Positions 26,346-34,900 of a stretch of DNA of 55,163 bases are shown here, piece by piece. The notes beneath the pieces are model-generated. The model saw only the letters and a list, made by a program, of their open reading frames with translations, did not search any database and was not told the origin of the DNA. Numbering within the stretch: the first letter of the stretch is position 1; each line of letters opens with the position of its first letter. The DNA comes from an uncultured Oscillospiraceae bacterium (lineage in GTDB: Bacteria; Bacillota; Clostridia; Oscillospirales; Oscillospiraceae). Position numbers and translations under genes: made by a program. The DNA lies in contig CAKUAS010000014.1 of NCBI GenBank assembly GCA_934636655.1, positions 1 to 55,163 on the forward strand, read 5' to 3'.

Positions 26346-26546
26346 ATGATCTCTTACGAACCGCTTTGGGAAACGATGAAGCGCAAGGGTGTCACACAGT
26401 ATATGCTGATAAAAAAGCACGGGGTCAGCCCCGCGCAGATAACGCGCCTGAAGCGCAACGAAAGCGTCAGCACGCACACGATAGATGTCTTTTGCAGCAT
26501 CCTCGACTGCCGGGTCGAGGATATTATGCGCTTTGAAAAAACGTAA
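26346..26546 (+). CDS. Small XRE/Cro-type helix-turn-helix regulator
   Basis: A 66-aa protein that is nearly all DNA-binding domain: WETMKRKGVTQYMLIKKHGV, then SPAQITRLKRNESVSTHTID. It matches the Cro/CI-type XRE regulators of Firmicutes (HTH_26-like), which often control a neighbouring gene and themselves. ATG at 26346 has GAGG ten bases upstream; a TTG three codons earlier is unlikely. The gene is divergent from the LRR-SLH surface gene and faces its palindromic promoter, so that gene is the obvious target. It is followed by its own terminator. Confidence 0.85.
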   Translation: MISYEPLWETMKRKGVTQYMLIKKHGVSPAQITRLKRNESVSTHTIDVFCSILDCRVEDIMRFEKT

Positions 26547-26549
26547 AAG

Positions 26550-26579
26550 CACCGCATGAAATTCACGCGGTGTTTTTTT
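26550..26579 (+). terminator. Terminator of the helix-turn-helix gene
   Basis: 10-bp stem with one mismatch (26550-26559 with 26563-26572), loop AAT, followed by seven T on the plus strand. Confidence 0.8.
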
Positions 26580-26582
26580 CGC

Positions 26583-26613
26583 AAAAAGCTCCCGTCCGAG
26601 GACGGGAGCTTTT
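26583..26613 (-). terminator. Terminator of the ABC transporter operon
   Basis: Stem AGCTCCCGTC / GACGGGAGCT around CGAG (26587-26610), with A-run on the left (T-run for the minus strand) and TTTT on the right. The core CCCGTCCGAGGACGGG also occurs in the ftsH terminator at 42443-42464. Confidence 0.85.
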
Positions 26614-26625
26614 GATGTATAGTTT

Positions 26626-28362
26626 CTACGCTTCGAGTTTCCAGTTTTGGCTCTGGGTCTGAAGATCGAGCATGCGGGTAAAGATCCCGTTTTGCTTATA
26701 AAGCGCTTCGGGCGCGCCCTGCTCGGCGACATGTCCGTCCTTGAGGACGACGATTTTGTCCGCACCGGAGACCGTGCGCATGCGGTGGGCGATGATGAGC
26801 ACCGTTTTGTCCTTTATAAGGCGCGAGAGCGCGGTCTGGATGGCCGTCTCGTTTTCGACGTCGAGGCTCGCGGTGGCCTCATCGAGCAGAATGATAGGCG
26901 CATCCTTGAGGAAGGCGCGCGCGATGGATATGCGCTGGCGCTCGCCGCCGGAGAGCTCGCAGCCGTTCTCGCCGATGTTGGAGTTCCACTTATCTGGCAG
27001 CTTCTCGACAAATTCGGTGACGTTTGCAAGGCGCGCGGCGGCCATGACTTCCTCGTCCGTCGCATCCTTTTTGCCGAGGCGGATGTTCTCCATGACGGTG
27101 TTATCAAACAGCGTTACGTCCTGGAACACAATCGAGTACAGGCTCATGAGCGTTTCGGGATCTATCTTAGATACGTCCATGCCGCCGACGGTGATCTTTC
27201 CCTTATTGACATCCCAGAAGCGCGCGGCCAGACGCGAAACTGTCGTCTTGCCGCCGCCGGACGGGCCGACGAGCGCGGTGACCTCGCCCTGCTTTGCGGT
27301 GAAGGATACGTCGCCGAGTACGGTCTCGCCGCCGTCGTATGCAAAGCCGACGTGGTCAAAGACGATATCGCAGCCGGAGTTTGTGAGCTTATCATCACCC
27401 TCCTGAACGGGATGATCAAGGATCTCATTCATGCGCTCTATATTCGTGTTGGTCGATATGATCGCCGCGAGGTTCTGAAGCGAGCCCTCAAGAGGATCAT
27501 ACAGGCGAGATACAACGAGCAGGAACATGAAGAACGTGATGATATCGAGCTCGCCTTTTATGAGAAGATACGAGCCTACAAGCGCCGTTGTCGCTATGCC
27601 GAGACGCAGGATGAGGCTTGCGGTCACGACGAAGATCGCCGTGCCGAGCTCAGTCTTTATAAGCTGGCTTTCAAACTTGCGCAGCTTGGCGTGCAGGCCG
27701 GCAAGATAGCGCTTCTCGGCGTTATTCGCGCGCAGGTCGGGCATTGCCTCCATGCACTCCTGAATGCCGTCCTCACAGGCAAGGCGCGCGGCCATCGATT
27801 TTTTCGACAAGCCCTTCTGCACCTTTGCCGCAAGACCTACGACAAGAAACGCGACCGGAAGAACCCAGATCGACGCTATTGCCATGCGCCAGTTGAAAGC
27901 AAACAGCGATATTGAGATGAGCGTCGTCGATATCATCGCGCCCAGCAGCGGGCAGATCTGATGCGACTGGCTCGTTTCGAGCACGGCGCAGTCGTTCATG
28001 ATCGCCGAGGTCAGATCCGCGAGATCCTTCTTGCCGAAGAACGAAAGCGGGATCTTGCGCAGCTTCTCGGCAAGGCTTATTCTGCGCACACCGGTCTCAA
28101 CGTATGTTGCAAGGAATGTGCCGTTATATTGAAGATATGTACACACGAGGATGATCACGGCACACAGCACCGAGCCGATCGCATAAAACGGAATGCGCGA
28201 GGAGCTGAGCGTTCCGCCGAGCATGTCTATAACAAGATAATACAGCAACGCTACCGGTAGCATGAAGGATATGTTTTGCAGCGCGGACATAAGGCTGCCC
28301 TTTATCGTGTCTACCGCGCCCTTGTGAGAGAGCGCAAAACGTCTTTGAAGTTTTTTGACCAT
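26626..28362 (-). CDS. ABC transporter, fused permease/ATPase, second subunit
   Basis: A 578-aa half-transporter: about six membrane spans in residues 20-300, then an ATPase domain with Walker A GPSGGGKTT near 373, signature LSGGERQRIS and Walker B IILLDEATASLD. All catalytic elements are intact. The start MVKKLQRRF has GGAGG upstream and lies 4 bp after the first subunit's stop; the frame is open to 28458. It forms a heterodimer with the 592-aa subunit. The fold is that of type IV exporters, but the IrtAB/YbtPQ siderophore importers share it; the sequence does not settle the direction. It sits in an operon-like group with a TetR regulator. Confidence 0.93.
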   Translation of the reverse strand: MVKKLQRRFALSHKGAVDTIKGSLMSALQNISFMLPVALLYYLVIDMLGGTLSSSRIPFYAIGSVLCAVIILVCTYLQYNGTFLATYVETGVRRISLAEKLRKIPLSFFGKKDLADLTSAIMNDCAVLETSQSHQICPLLGAMISTTLISISLFAFNWRMAIASIWVLPVAFLVVGLAAKVQKGLSKKSMAARLACEDGIQECMEAMPDLRANNAEKRYLAGLHAKLRKFESQLIKTELGTAIFVVTASLILRLGIATTALVGSYLLIKGELDIITFFMFLLVVSRLYDPLEGSLQNLAAIISTNTNIERMNEILDHPVQEGDDKLTNSGCDIVFDHVGFAYDGGETVLGDVSFTAKQGEVTALVGPSGGGKTTVSRLAARFWDVNKGKITVGGMDVSKIDPETLMSLYSIVFQDVTLFDNTVMENIRLGKKDATDEEVMAAARLANVTEFVEKLPDKWNSNIGENGCELSGGERQRISIARAFLKDAPIILLDEATASLDVENETAIQTALSRLIKDKTVLIIAHRMRTVSGADKIVVLKDGHVAEQGAPEALYKQNGIFTRMLDLQTQSQNWKLEA

Positions 28363-28366
28363 TATC

Positions 28367-30145
28367 TTACGCCTCCTTTGCGACTTTCCACTGCACGGAC
28401 TGCTGATAATCGCCCCACATCTCAGCAAACAGACTGCCCTTATCGCGCAGATCGTCAAACTTGCCGTCCTCTACTATCTTGCCGTCGCGCAGTACAAAAA
28501 TACGGTCGGCATTCGTGACGGTGGACAGACGGTGGGCTATCATGATTACGGTCTTGCCGCGGGCAAGCTCAGTCATCGCCTGCTGTACCTTGACTTCATT
28601 ATCGGGGTCGGCAAAGGCCGTGGCCTCGTCGAGGATCAGTACCGGCGCGTTTTTGAGCATTGCACGGGCAATTGCTATACGCTGAGTTTCGCCGCCGGAG
28701 AGGTAGACCCCATCGCTTCCGATGACGGTATTTACTCCCTGTGGGAACTTTTCGATTATATCCATGCACTGGGCGGCTTTGAGCGCCGCCATAACCTCTT
28801 TTTCGCTTGCCTCGGGTTTGCTGAGGCGCACATTGTCGAGAATGCTGCCCTTAATAAGGTGGCTGTTTTGGAACACGAAAGACACAGTGTCCATAAGCTC
28901 GTCCTTGGCAATATTCTTTACGTCCACGCCGCCTATCTTCACGCAGCCGGACTGAGGATCGAAGAATCTTGCAGTGATGCTCGCGAGGGTCGATTTGCCG
29001 CCGCCGGACGGGCCGACGAACGCGACGGTCTGACCGTCAGCTATCTTGAGCGAAACATTGTCAACGGCGTTCTTTGTGCCGTCATAGGAAAATGTAACAT
29101 TCTCAAGCTCGACGGAGTGATCCTTAGGCTGCTGCGGCTTATCCGACTCGCTGAGCGCGGAGAGATTGAGCACACCGTCGACACGCGCTATAGCGTCGGC
29201 AACGATCATGTTGTTCTCGCTTGCGTACATGAGGCTCGTCATCGTTACCGTTATGGCCGGAGTTATGATAATGTAAAACAGCACATCCAGCAGCAACGCC
29301 GGAGTTACCGTTCCGTGAGAGAACCAGAACGCGCCGATAATGAGAAAAGCAAAAACGAAGTTTATCGAAAGCGTGTAGAACATCATCGGCTTGCGCATAT
29401 CGAGGGTATACGCCGTCGTCCACTTTTCATAGTTATCGATCGTGCCCTTGAACTTTTTGAACGAATATACAGTCTGGCCGAAGGTCTTGACGACCGGGAT
29501 ACCGCGAACGTACTCGACCGCTTCGTTGGACATATCCGCAAGAGAATTCTGATACTCGGTCATCTTGCGCTGCATCTCTTTGCCGGTCATGCCGCTCATG
29601 CATAAAAACGCGAGCACTACGGGAACAAGGCTCAAAAGGCCGAGACGCCAATCAAAAACTACAAGAAGCGCTAGCATGCCGACGATATTCGCCATTGCCT
29701 TTGCCTTATCCGGAAGCTGGTGGGCCAGATAGGTCTCGGTCGCTCCGGTAGTCTCGGATATGGTACGGCGCAGTTTGCCGCTGCCGAACTGCTCGATGAC
29801 GCCGAGCGGGAGCTTGGAAATATGCTCTGTCATCTCGATACGCATATTCGTTGCTATGCGGAAAGCCGCCATGTGCGAGCACATAAGGCCTGTGATATAC
29901 ACAAGCACCGCAATGACCGCAAACAGCACCGCCATCCAGCCGTAATGCGTTATGTTAACTGCTTCTTTAAAATTCGGTGCGACTTCTATGACTTCTTTGA
30001 GTATGCGCCATATATACCAGAACGGCACAAGCGCTATAAGAGCACTCACCGCGGCAAGCACCCACGAAAGATACGTAAGTATCTTTTTGTCCCCGGCATA
30101 TGTGAGCAGCCGGTCAAGACTTGATTGTTTCTTCTGCTTTTCCAA
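28367..30145 (-). CDS. ABC transporter, fused permease/ATPase, first subunit
   Basis: A 592-aa half-transporter. Hydrophobic spans lie at about 22-45, 70-92, 155-200 and 260-300. The ATPase has Walker A GPSGGGKST near 378, signature LSGGETQRIA and Walker B LILDEATAFAD. The transmembrane part has the segment LRRTISETTGATETYLAHQ followed by LPDK, which resembles IrtA/YbtP-type transporters more than classic LmrA drug pumps in my reading. The start codon is TTG at 30145, supported by AAGGAGG eight bases upstream. A perfect palindrome and a terminator-like hairpin lie 67-125 bp upstream. Substrate unknown; drug or iron-siderophore transport are the main options. Confidence 0.92.
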   Translation of the reverse strand: MEKQKKQSSLDRLLTYAGDKKILTYLSWVLAAVSALIALVPFWYIWRILKEVIEVAPNFKEAVNITHYGWMAVLFAVIAVLVYITGLMCSHMAAFRIATNMRIEMTEHISKLPLGVIEQFGSGKLRRTISETTGATETYLAHQLPDKAKAMANIVGMLALLVVFDWRLGLLSLVPVVLAFLCMSGMTGKEMQRKMTEYQNSLADMSNEAVEYVRGIPVVKTFGQTVYSFKKFKGTIDNYEKWTTAYTLDMRKPMMFYTLSINFVFAFLIIGAFWFSHGTVTPALLLDVLFYIIITPAITVTMTSLMYASENNMIVADAIARVDGVLNLSALSESDKPQQPKDHSVELENVTFSYDGTKNAVDNVSLKIADGQTVAFVGPSGGGKSTLASITARFFDPQSGCVKIGGVDVKNIAKDELMDTVSFVFQNSHLIKGSILDNVRLSKPEASEKEVMAALKAAQCMDIIEKFPQGVNTVIGSDGVYLSGGETQRIAIARAMLKNAPVLILDEATAFADPDNEVKVQQAMTELARGKTVIMIAHRLSTVTNADRIFVLRDGKIVEDGKFDDLRDKGSLFAEMWGDYQQSVQWKVAKEA

Positions 30146-30211
30146 AAGGACTTCCTCCTTACTCGATATATATGATACAGAAGGTCGGGCCTTCGGGTAT
30201 CTTCGTTGTTT

Positions 30212-30229
30212 AGTTAGCCTCCGCTAACT
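30212..30229. promoter_or_regulatory. Candidate operator of the ABC transporter genes
   Basis: Perfect inverted repeat AGTTAGC-CTCC-GCTAACT. On the minus strand it lies inside the spacer of a weak promoter-like pair, TTGCAC then TAACTA 16 nt later. TAG-type half-sites resemble metal-dependent DtxR-family boxes, but the spacing differs from IdeR sites. The TetR protein encoded just upstream is the other candidate binder. Confidence 0.5.
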
Positions 30230-30236
30230 CGGGTGC

Positions 30237-30270
30237 AAAAAATAATGAGCTTTATTGTCCCATTATTTTA
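30237..30270 (-). terminator. Weak terminator-like hairpin before the ABC genes
   Basis: On the minus strand AAAATAATG pairs with CATTATTTT over a 13-nt loop and is followed by a T-run. It could end the TetR transcript or attenuate read-through into the ABC genes. The stem is AT-rich, so confidence is modest. Confidence 0.4.
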
Positions 30271-30335
30271 AGCTGACGGAAGCCGAACCCCTGTCGCCTG
30301 CCATTTTTGGAGGCGCATTGACGCACCTACCTATA

Positions 30336-30465
30336 CATATATTGCGGTAGCCCGGTGCTGCACCTGCTGACTAAACCGTAAAACCGCCGCTTACCGTGGG
30401 TGCGGTGCATATATTGCGTCAGCCCAGTATCGAGGATGCCGTAAAATTGCCTGCTGACAGGTGCT
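30336..30465. repeat. Two imperfect tandem 72-bp units
   Basis: Units starting at 30336 and 30408 both open with CATATATTGCG, then GCCC near position 15, CCGTAAAA in the middle and a GGTG end. Read on the minus strand both units give the similar peptide pattern RxFYG...TGLxQYMxR. This looks like a degenerate repeat family rather than a gene. Confidence 0.5.
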
Positions 30466-30470
30466 TTGCA

Positions 30471-30577
30471 GTTTTGGCAGAGCTGATTTTTGCTCAGGCA
30501 AGGCAAAGCCCGCAGGGAATACTGACGTATTTTCAAGGGTTTTAACGAAGCATGAGTGAAAATCAGCCTGACAAAAC
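30471..30577. repeat. 107-bp palindromic (MITE-like) repeat element
   Basis: Imperfect terminal inverted repeats of about 25 bp: 30471-30496 (GTTTTGGCAG, AGCTGATTTT) against 30553-30577 (AAAATCAGCC, TGACAAAAC). The interior reads GCAAGGCAAAGCCCGCAGGG and CAAGGGTTTTAACGAAGCAT, which I recall as a dispersed intergenic repeat of Oscillospirales genomes; this memory needs a search to confirm. The right end overlaps the final codons of the TetR gene. Confidence 0.6.
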
Positions 30578-31204
30578 CGGCAGGTGTTCGACTCCCATCA
30601 GCTTCAGCCATCCCGCCGTGTAAAAATCGTTGAGCTCTTCAAGGTATCTGCGCGCATCGTCATGCGGCATGTCATGGACTATCATTTCAAAATACGCGTT
30701 CATCATGCCTGTGACGAGGATGTGCTCAAGGCGTTCGTCAATATAAGGCACGGTGTTTCCGAGCTTGCGGAGCACTTCGTAATATTTATGTGTGCCGTCT
30801 ACCTCGAGTTCGACCATCTCGTCGACCATCCCGGCATATTTCGTCCCCTCGGAGCGCTGAAGAATGAGAAACAGCGCATCGCGGTGACCGTAGGAATATT
30901 CGAGCATTCTTTTCATGCAGTCACGCCCGGCATTACCCATCTGCTCGGGCTTGCGTTCTGCGGGGAGCTCTTCAAAAGCATTGAGCGCCTTTTTATATTC
31001 GCTCAGTATATACTCATATTCCCCGTCGACAAGCGCGGCAAAAAGCTCCTGCTTGCTGGCGTAGTAGCCGTAGAACGCGCCCGTTGTTACTCCGGCGGCC
31101 TTCACTATACTGCGCAGAGAGGCCGAGCGATATCCCTTTTCCATAAACTCGGCTTTTGCGGCATTGTGTATGCGCTCAAGCGTGGACATATCGTCAATGG
31201 GCAT
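30563..31204 (-). CDS. TetR/AcrR family regulator of the ABC transporter
   Basis: A 213-aa regulator. The helix-turn-helix spans residues 24-62 (SLRSIVKAAGVTTGAFYGYY, then ASKQELF). The C-terminal domain is the helical ligand or dimer part. The start MPIDDMSTLE is preferred since AAAGGAG lies 8 bases upstream; that site also contains an ATG six codons earlier. The gene precedes the ABC pair in the same direction, the usual layout for a TetR that controls a transporter. Its last four codons and stop lie within the end of a palindromic repeat, so the native C-terminus may have been replaced by an insertion. Confidence 0.9.
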   Translation of the reverse strand: MPIDDMSTLERIHNAAKAEFMEKGYRSASLRSIVKAAGVTTGAFYGYYASKQELFAALVDGEYEYILSEYKKALNAFEELPAERKPEQMGNAGRDCMKRMLEYSYGHRDALFLILQRSEGTKYAGMVDEMVELEVDGTHKYYEVLRKLGNTVPYIDERLEHILVTGMMNAYFEMIVHDMPHDDARRYLEELNDFYTAGWLKLMGVEHLPVLSG

Positions 31205-31229
31205 ATTCGTCTCTCCTTTCATATAGCAG

Positions 31230-31290
31230 CGTTATATAACGATGTTATATTAATATTCTTATCCTATTTTGTCAATAGGATAAGAATATT
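31230..31290 (-). promoter_or_regulatory. Promoter of the TetR gene with two palindromes
   Basis: Minus strand -35 TTGACA (31270-31275), 17-nt spacer, -10 TAATAT (31247-31252). A perfect 17-bp inverted repeat with 5-nt loop (31252-31268 with 31274-31290) is centred on the -35, and the palindrome CGTTATATAACG (31230-31241) lies at the expected start of transcription. Both are operator candidates for autoregulation. Confidence 0.7.
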
Positions 31291-31300
31291 TTTTTGCACA

Positions 31301-31330
31301 AAAATGCCCGAACACTTTAATGTTCGGGCA
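31301..31330 (-). terminator. Terminator of the GNAT gene
   Basis: Perfect 10-bp stem TGCCCGAACA (31305-31314) with TGTTCGGGCA (31321-31330), loop CTTTAA, followed by TTTT on the minus strand. Confidence 0.85.
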
Positions 31331-31338
31331 GCTTCAAT

Positions 31339-31860
31339 TTAATATGCGTTTTTCATAACCACGGTTTCAAGGTAGTTTTTGAATCTATCGTACTCAGCCT
31401 GTGTCAAGACTCTCTGTGTGCTCATTACTACGAGCTCGTGTCCTTTGTTTCCCGCATGATATTCCGGATGCACATGCTTATACGGATTTTCAACGAAGCC
31501 GCAGCGTTCATAGAAGCCCTTTCTCCTAACGGAAAGCTCGTCAACGGGTGGGTCTATCTCAAGGATAAGCGGAGTTTCACTATACTCAGCAAGTATGCGC
31601 TGCCCGTAACGCCGGTTGCGAAGCTCCGGATCCACGCAAAAATGCTCTATATATAAAAAGCCGCCTATATCCCAATATAATATCTCGCCTACAAATTGTC
31701 CGCTGTCGCATATAACATCAAAATGATATCCGTTCTGATTCATGATCCGCTCTTGAGATAAAGCTTCACGTTGTTCATGCAGCGGAAAGCTGATACTGTA
31801 CAGAGCAATTGCTTTTTTATAAAGTTCATCATTTGTCTGTGTGATTCTTATGATTTCCAT
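31339..31860 (-). CDS. GNAT family N-acetyltransferase
   Basis: A 173-aa cytoplasmic enzyme of the acetyl-CoA-dependent GNAT fold. Motif A reads IEHFCVDPELRNRRYGQRIL near residues 82-101, with the RxxGxG-like acetyl-CoA loop changed to RRYGQ. Motif B (FYERCGF) follows near 125. The start MEIIRITQ is supported by GGAG eight bases upstream; the open frame extends to 31908. The acceptor is unknown; relatives act on amino groups of small molecules or proteins. Base composition is lower in G+C than the flanking SLH gene, a hint of separate origin. Confidence 0.85.
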   Translation of the reverse strand: MEIIRITQTNDELYKKAIALYSISFPLHEQREALSQERIMNQNGYHFDVICDSGQFVGEILYWDIGGFLYIEHFCVDPELRNRRYGQRILAEYSETPLILEIDPPVDELSVRRKGFYERCGFVENPYKHVHPEYHAGNKGHELVVMSTQRVLTQAEYDRFKNYLETVVMKNAY

Positions 31861-31891
31861 ATAAAAAACTCCATATATACAATGACAATTA

Positions 31892-31921
31892 CGGCCACAG
31901 CAGAACAAGCTGCTGTGGCCG
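31892..31921 (-). terminator. Hairpin after the 1796-aa surface-protein gene
   Basis: Perfect 11-bp stem CGGCCACAGCA (31892-31902) with TGCTGTGGCCG (31911-31921), 8-nt loop. The T-tract after it is weak, but position just past the stop makes a terminator role likely. It overlaps the 5' leader of the GNAT gene. Confidence 0.6.
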
Positions 31922-31941
31922 TCGGACTCATTATGAGCGCT

Positions 31942-34900
31942 TTACATCATTACGGGAAGCTTTAGTACAAAGCTGTTGCAATAGCGCGAGAGCATGGCCG
32001 CGACCTGCGCGCGCGTTGCAGTTCCCTGCGGGGTGAGCGTAGTGCTGCTCGTACCGCTTACGATGCCCGCACCGATGCCCCATTGGAACGCCTGAGTCAT
32101 ACCTCTTGATATTTTCATAACATCCGAGTATCTGAGTATATTCGTCGTATCGTACTTTGCCACATCGTCTCCGGCGTAGTTCTTCGCATATCGGAAAAGC
32201 ATAGTAATCAGCTGCTCACGGGTTATCTGTACGTTGGGGCCGAATCGCGTTGCAGAGAAACCGCTGATAACACCGTTTTCAACGCCCCAGCGCACAGCCT
32301 CATAATAGTAGCTGCTGCTTGAAACGTCATTAAACTGGCAGCCGCTTCCCGGAACGACCGGAGAGCCGGACATACGCCATAGTATGGCTATAAACTGAGA
32401 ACGAGTTGTAGGCGTGTTGGGTGAGAACGTCGTATCCGTTGTGCCGTACATCATGCCCATTGTATACACAAAGCGAACATTATTATAGCACCAGTCACCG
32501 GGCTTCACGTCGGTAAATTGGTTTACATAACTGTTATATCCGTTGTTGGCGTTCTTCGCAAACAGAGCGGTGATGGTGTGATCCTCGCCGACGCTTACGA
32601 ACTGATACGCGCTTTCATCATCAAGCGTTACACTCTTGCCGTCAACGAGGACATTCTTTATGTAGTAGCCCTCGGAGGCTTCAACGGTGAATTTGAGAGT
32701 TTCGCCGCGCGCAACATTCATAGTCTCGGGGCTTATCTTGCCGCCCTCGGACTGTACGACATAGATTTTGAAATCATAGGTGACCTCACCGTCTGTATAG
32801 CTGTCATCGCCGGGATACGGGTCCATCCTGTCACCTATCGCCCATGTTGCGGTAAAGGTTGTTTCCGTAGGAACGTCGACAGTACTTCCGGCAGCATACA
32901 GCTCATCATTTGCTGTCCAGCCGCGGAGATGATATCCGTCGTAGTAGATAAACGGCAGGCTTACCTTTCCGCTTTTATCCTCAAGAACACCGACGATACG
33001 ACTGCCCTTATTGCGGTCAAGCGTCGCGTTGCCGATTTTTATCGTGCCGTAATCGTAGATCTCGGCACCGCCGGTCGTTCTGATACGGGCATTGTGCTCA
33101 ACATTGAGCGTTGCGCGCTCTTTTATCGTCAGCTTGCTGCCGCCGGGGATCTTGTGCGGATTACCGGAGTCGAGTGCCGCGTTGACAATAAATTCGCCGC
33201 TGTAAAACGTCAGGTCATACGCCGCGGGGTCTTCGGTCTTTACCGTTTGGATAGTGAGGCTTTCCTTAGAGTAGAATTCGCTGTTGCACGAATCGTCTGC
33301 TTTGGAATGAGAATATAGGAACTTCGTACCGTCAAGGTTTATCGTACCTCCACTTTTCACAATGAACGTACCGAGGAGCTGATTCATGCTCTTGACAGAG
33401 ACTTCTGACATGATAATAAGCGAGAAATCAGCGGTGTTGAGAGTGACATCATCGTCAAAGGCGATATCCTCGCGGTTTTTGAGCTGAGCATTTACGAGCA
33501 GCGTTACAACGCCGCCCCCCTCAGCCGTGTTTGCATCCTTCAAAGCAGTCAGGACCGAGTAGTATTTCTTATCCTTAAACTGAGCCTGATACTGCTTATA
33601 GTCGTGGTCACCCTTGGTGTCGGACGCCGAGATGAGCACGGGGAAGCCCGTGACACCCTGGAGGTAATACTCCTCCGAATCGCCGATACTCCAGTAGCAG
33701 TAGTTTACCTCGGGGTGAGCATCGACATACATTTTAAGCGCCGAGGACGCGTTTTTAGTGCGCGTACCCTCAACATTTACATACTCTGCGAGAACGCATA
33801 CTGCACCCGTGCCGTTAAAGCTCTGCACTGTGGGATACAGAACACCCTTATCGGTCGGGTAGCCCTGCTGGCAGGAGCCGTAGAGGTAATAGCAGTATTT
33901 CAGCTGCGTGCCGACAGGTGCGCCGGCTATTGCGCCGTAGGTCGATGCACCGTTTACAACACCGTAGCTCGTGCAGTTTACGACGGTGCCCATATTTCCG
34001 CCGCCGATAATGCCGCCGGAGTTTGCCGCGCCCGCAACGGTGCAGCTCGACCAGCAGTTTGCGATCGTGCCGAAGTTGAAGTCCGCGCAGATGGCGGCAG
34101 AATTTACGCCCTTGGACGTTACAGAGCCGCTTATGCCGAGGTTCTTGACAACTGCGTTATTGCCCGTAACATGACCGAAGAAGCCCTGGTCATCGGCATT
34201 GCTGTTAATATACAGGAATTTTAGCGTATAGCCCTGACCGTCGAATATGCCCTTGAACGGCTCTTTTGCCGTACCGACCGGCGTCCATGAAGTTCCGCTC
34301 GCGGCCGAATACTGGACGGACATATCGATATCATGGGTCATGAAGAAGATGATCTTGCTTGTCTTATAGCCCTCGTTTACGTACTTTCTGAACGCTACGA
34401 GATCGTCCATATTGCTTATGCTGTAGCAGCCGCCCTCAACGCCGTCGGAGCGTGTGCTGTACAGTGCACTCATGGTGTTTGTCGCCTCGTAATCGCCGCA
34501 GTAGCCGTCGTCGCCGCCCGTGCCGCTCATCTGAGGATTGACCAGCACCGGGAAGTAACCGTTCGCGCCGGGTATCTCGTTTATGGACGAGGCGGTGTGC
34601 CACGAGCAGTAAAGCTCGTTATTCTGCATATATACCCACGCATTGAGAGCCTCGAGCATATCGTCGCCGGTGTAGCTGTCAACGGTGATGGCGGTTTTGA
34701 GGGTGCACTTCTGGGTACCGTCTACGTCGTACTTGAAGTACATGCAGTTATTAAACACACTGTCCTTATCGGTTTTGTTGTAGAAATCGTCAATAAGGCC
34801 GTAGAGATAATAGCAGTTATTGAAGGTCGAGCCGTTGGATCTTCCGACAAAGCCGGACTTCTCGCCCTCGTCGCTGGTGGTGTACAGCGGTCCGTAGGCC

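Larger units (their letters stand above)
30146..30562. other. 417-bp gene-free stretch between the ABC genes and their TetR gene
   Basis: This is the only gap over 300 bp. From right to left it holds most of a palindromic repeat element (30471-30577), two imperfect 72-bp repeat units (about 30336-30465), a 9-bp AT-rich hairpin with a T-run on the minus strand (30239-30247 with 30261-30269), and a palindrome (30212-30229). No protein gene or known RNA family is recognisable in it. Confidence 0.7.

Noticed and set aside
26647..27915. 422-aa open frame opposite the second ABC subunit
   Set aside because: Antisense to intact Walker and signature motifs and without its own start signals.
30212..30229. 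Definite DtxR/IdeR iron box
   Set aside because: The half-sites are similar in composition, but the spacing does not match the 19-bp IdeR consensus; kept only as a palindrome of unknown binder.
30327..30611. 94-aa minus-strand frame through the repeats
   Set aside because: It crosses the palindromic element and the 72-bp units and overlaps the TetR end; translation of repeats rather than a protein gene.
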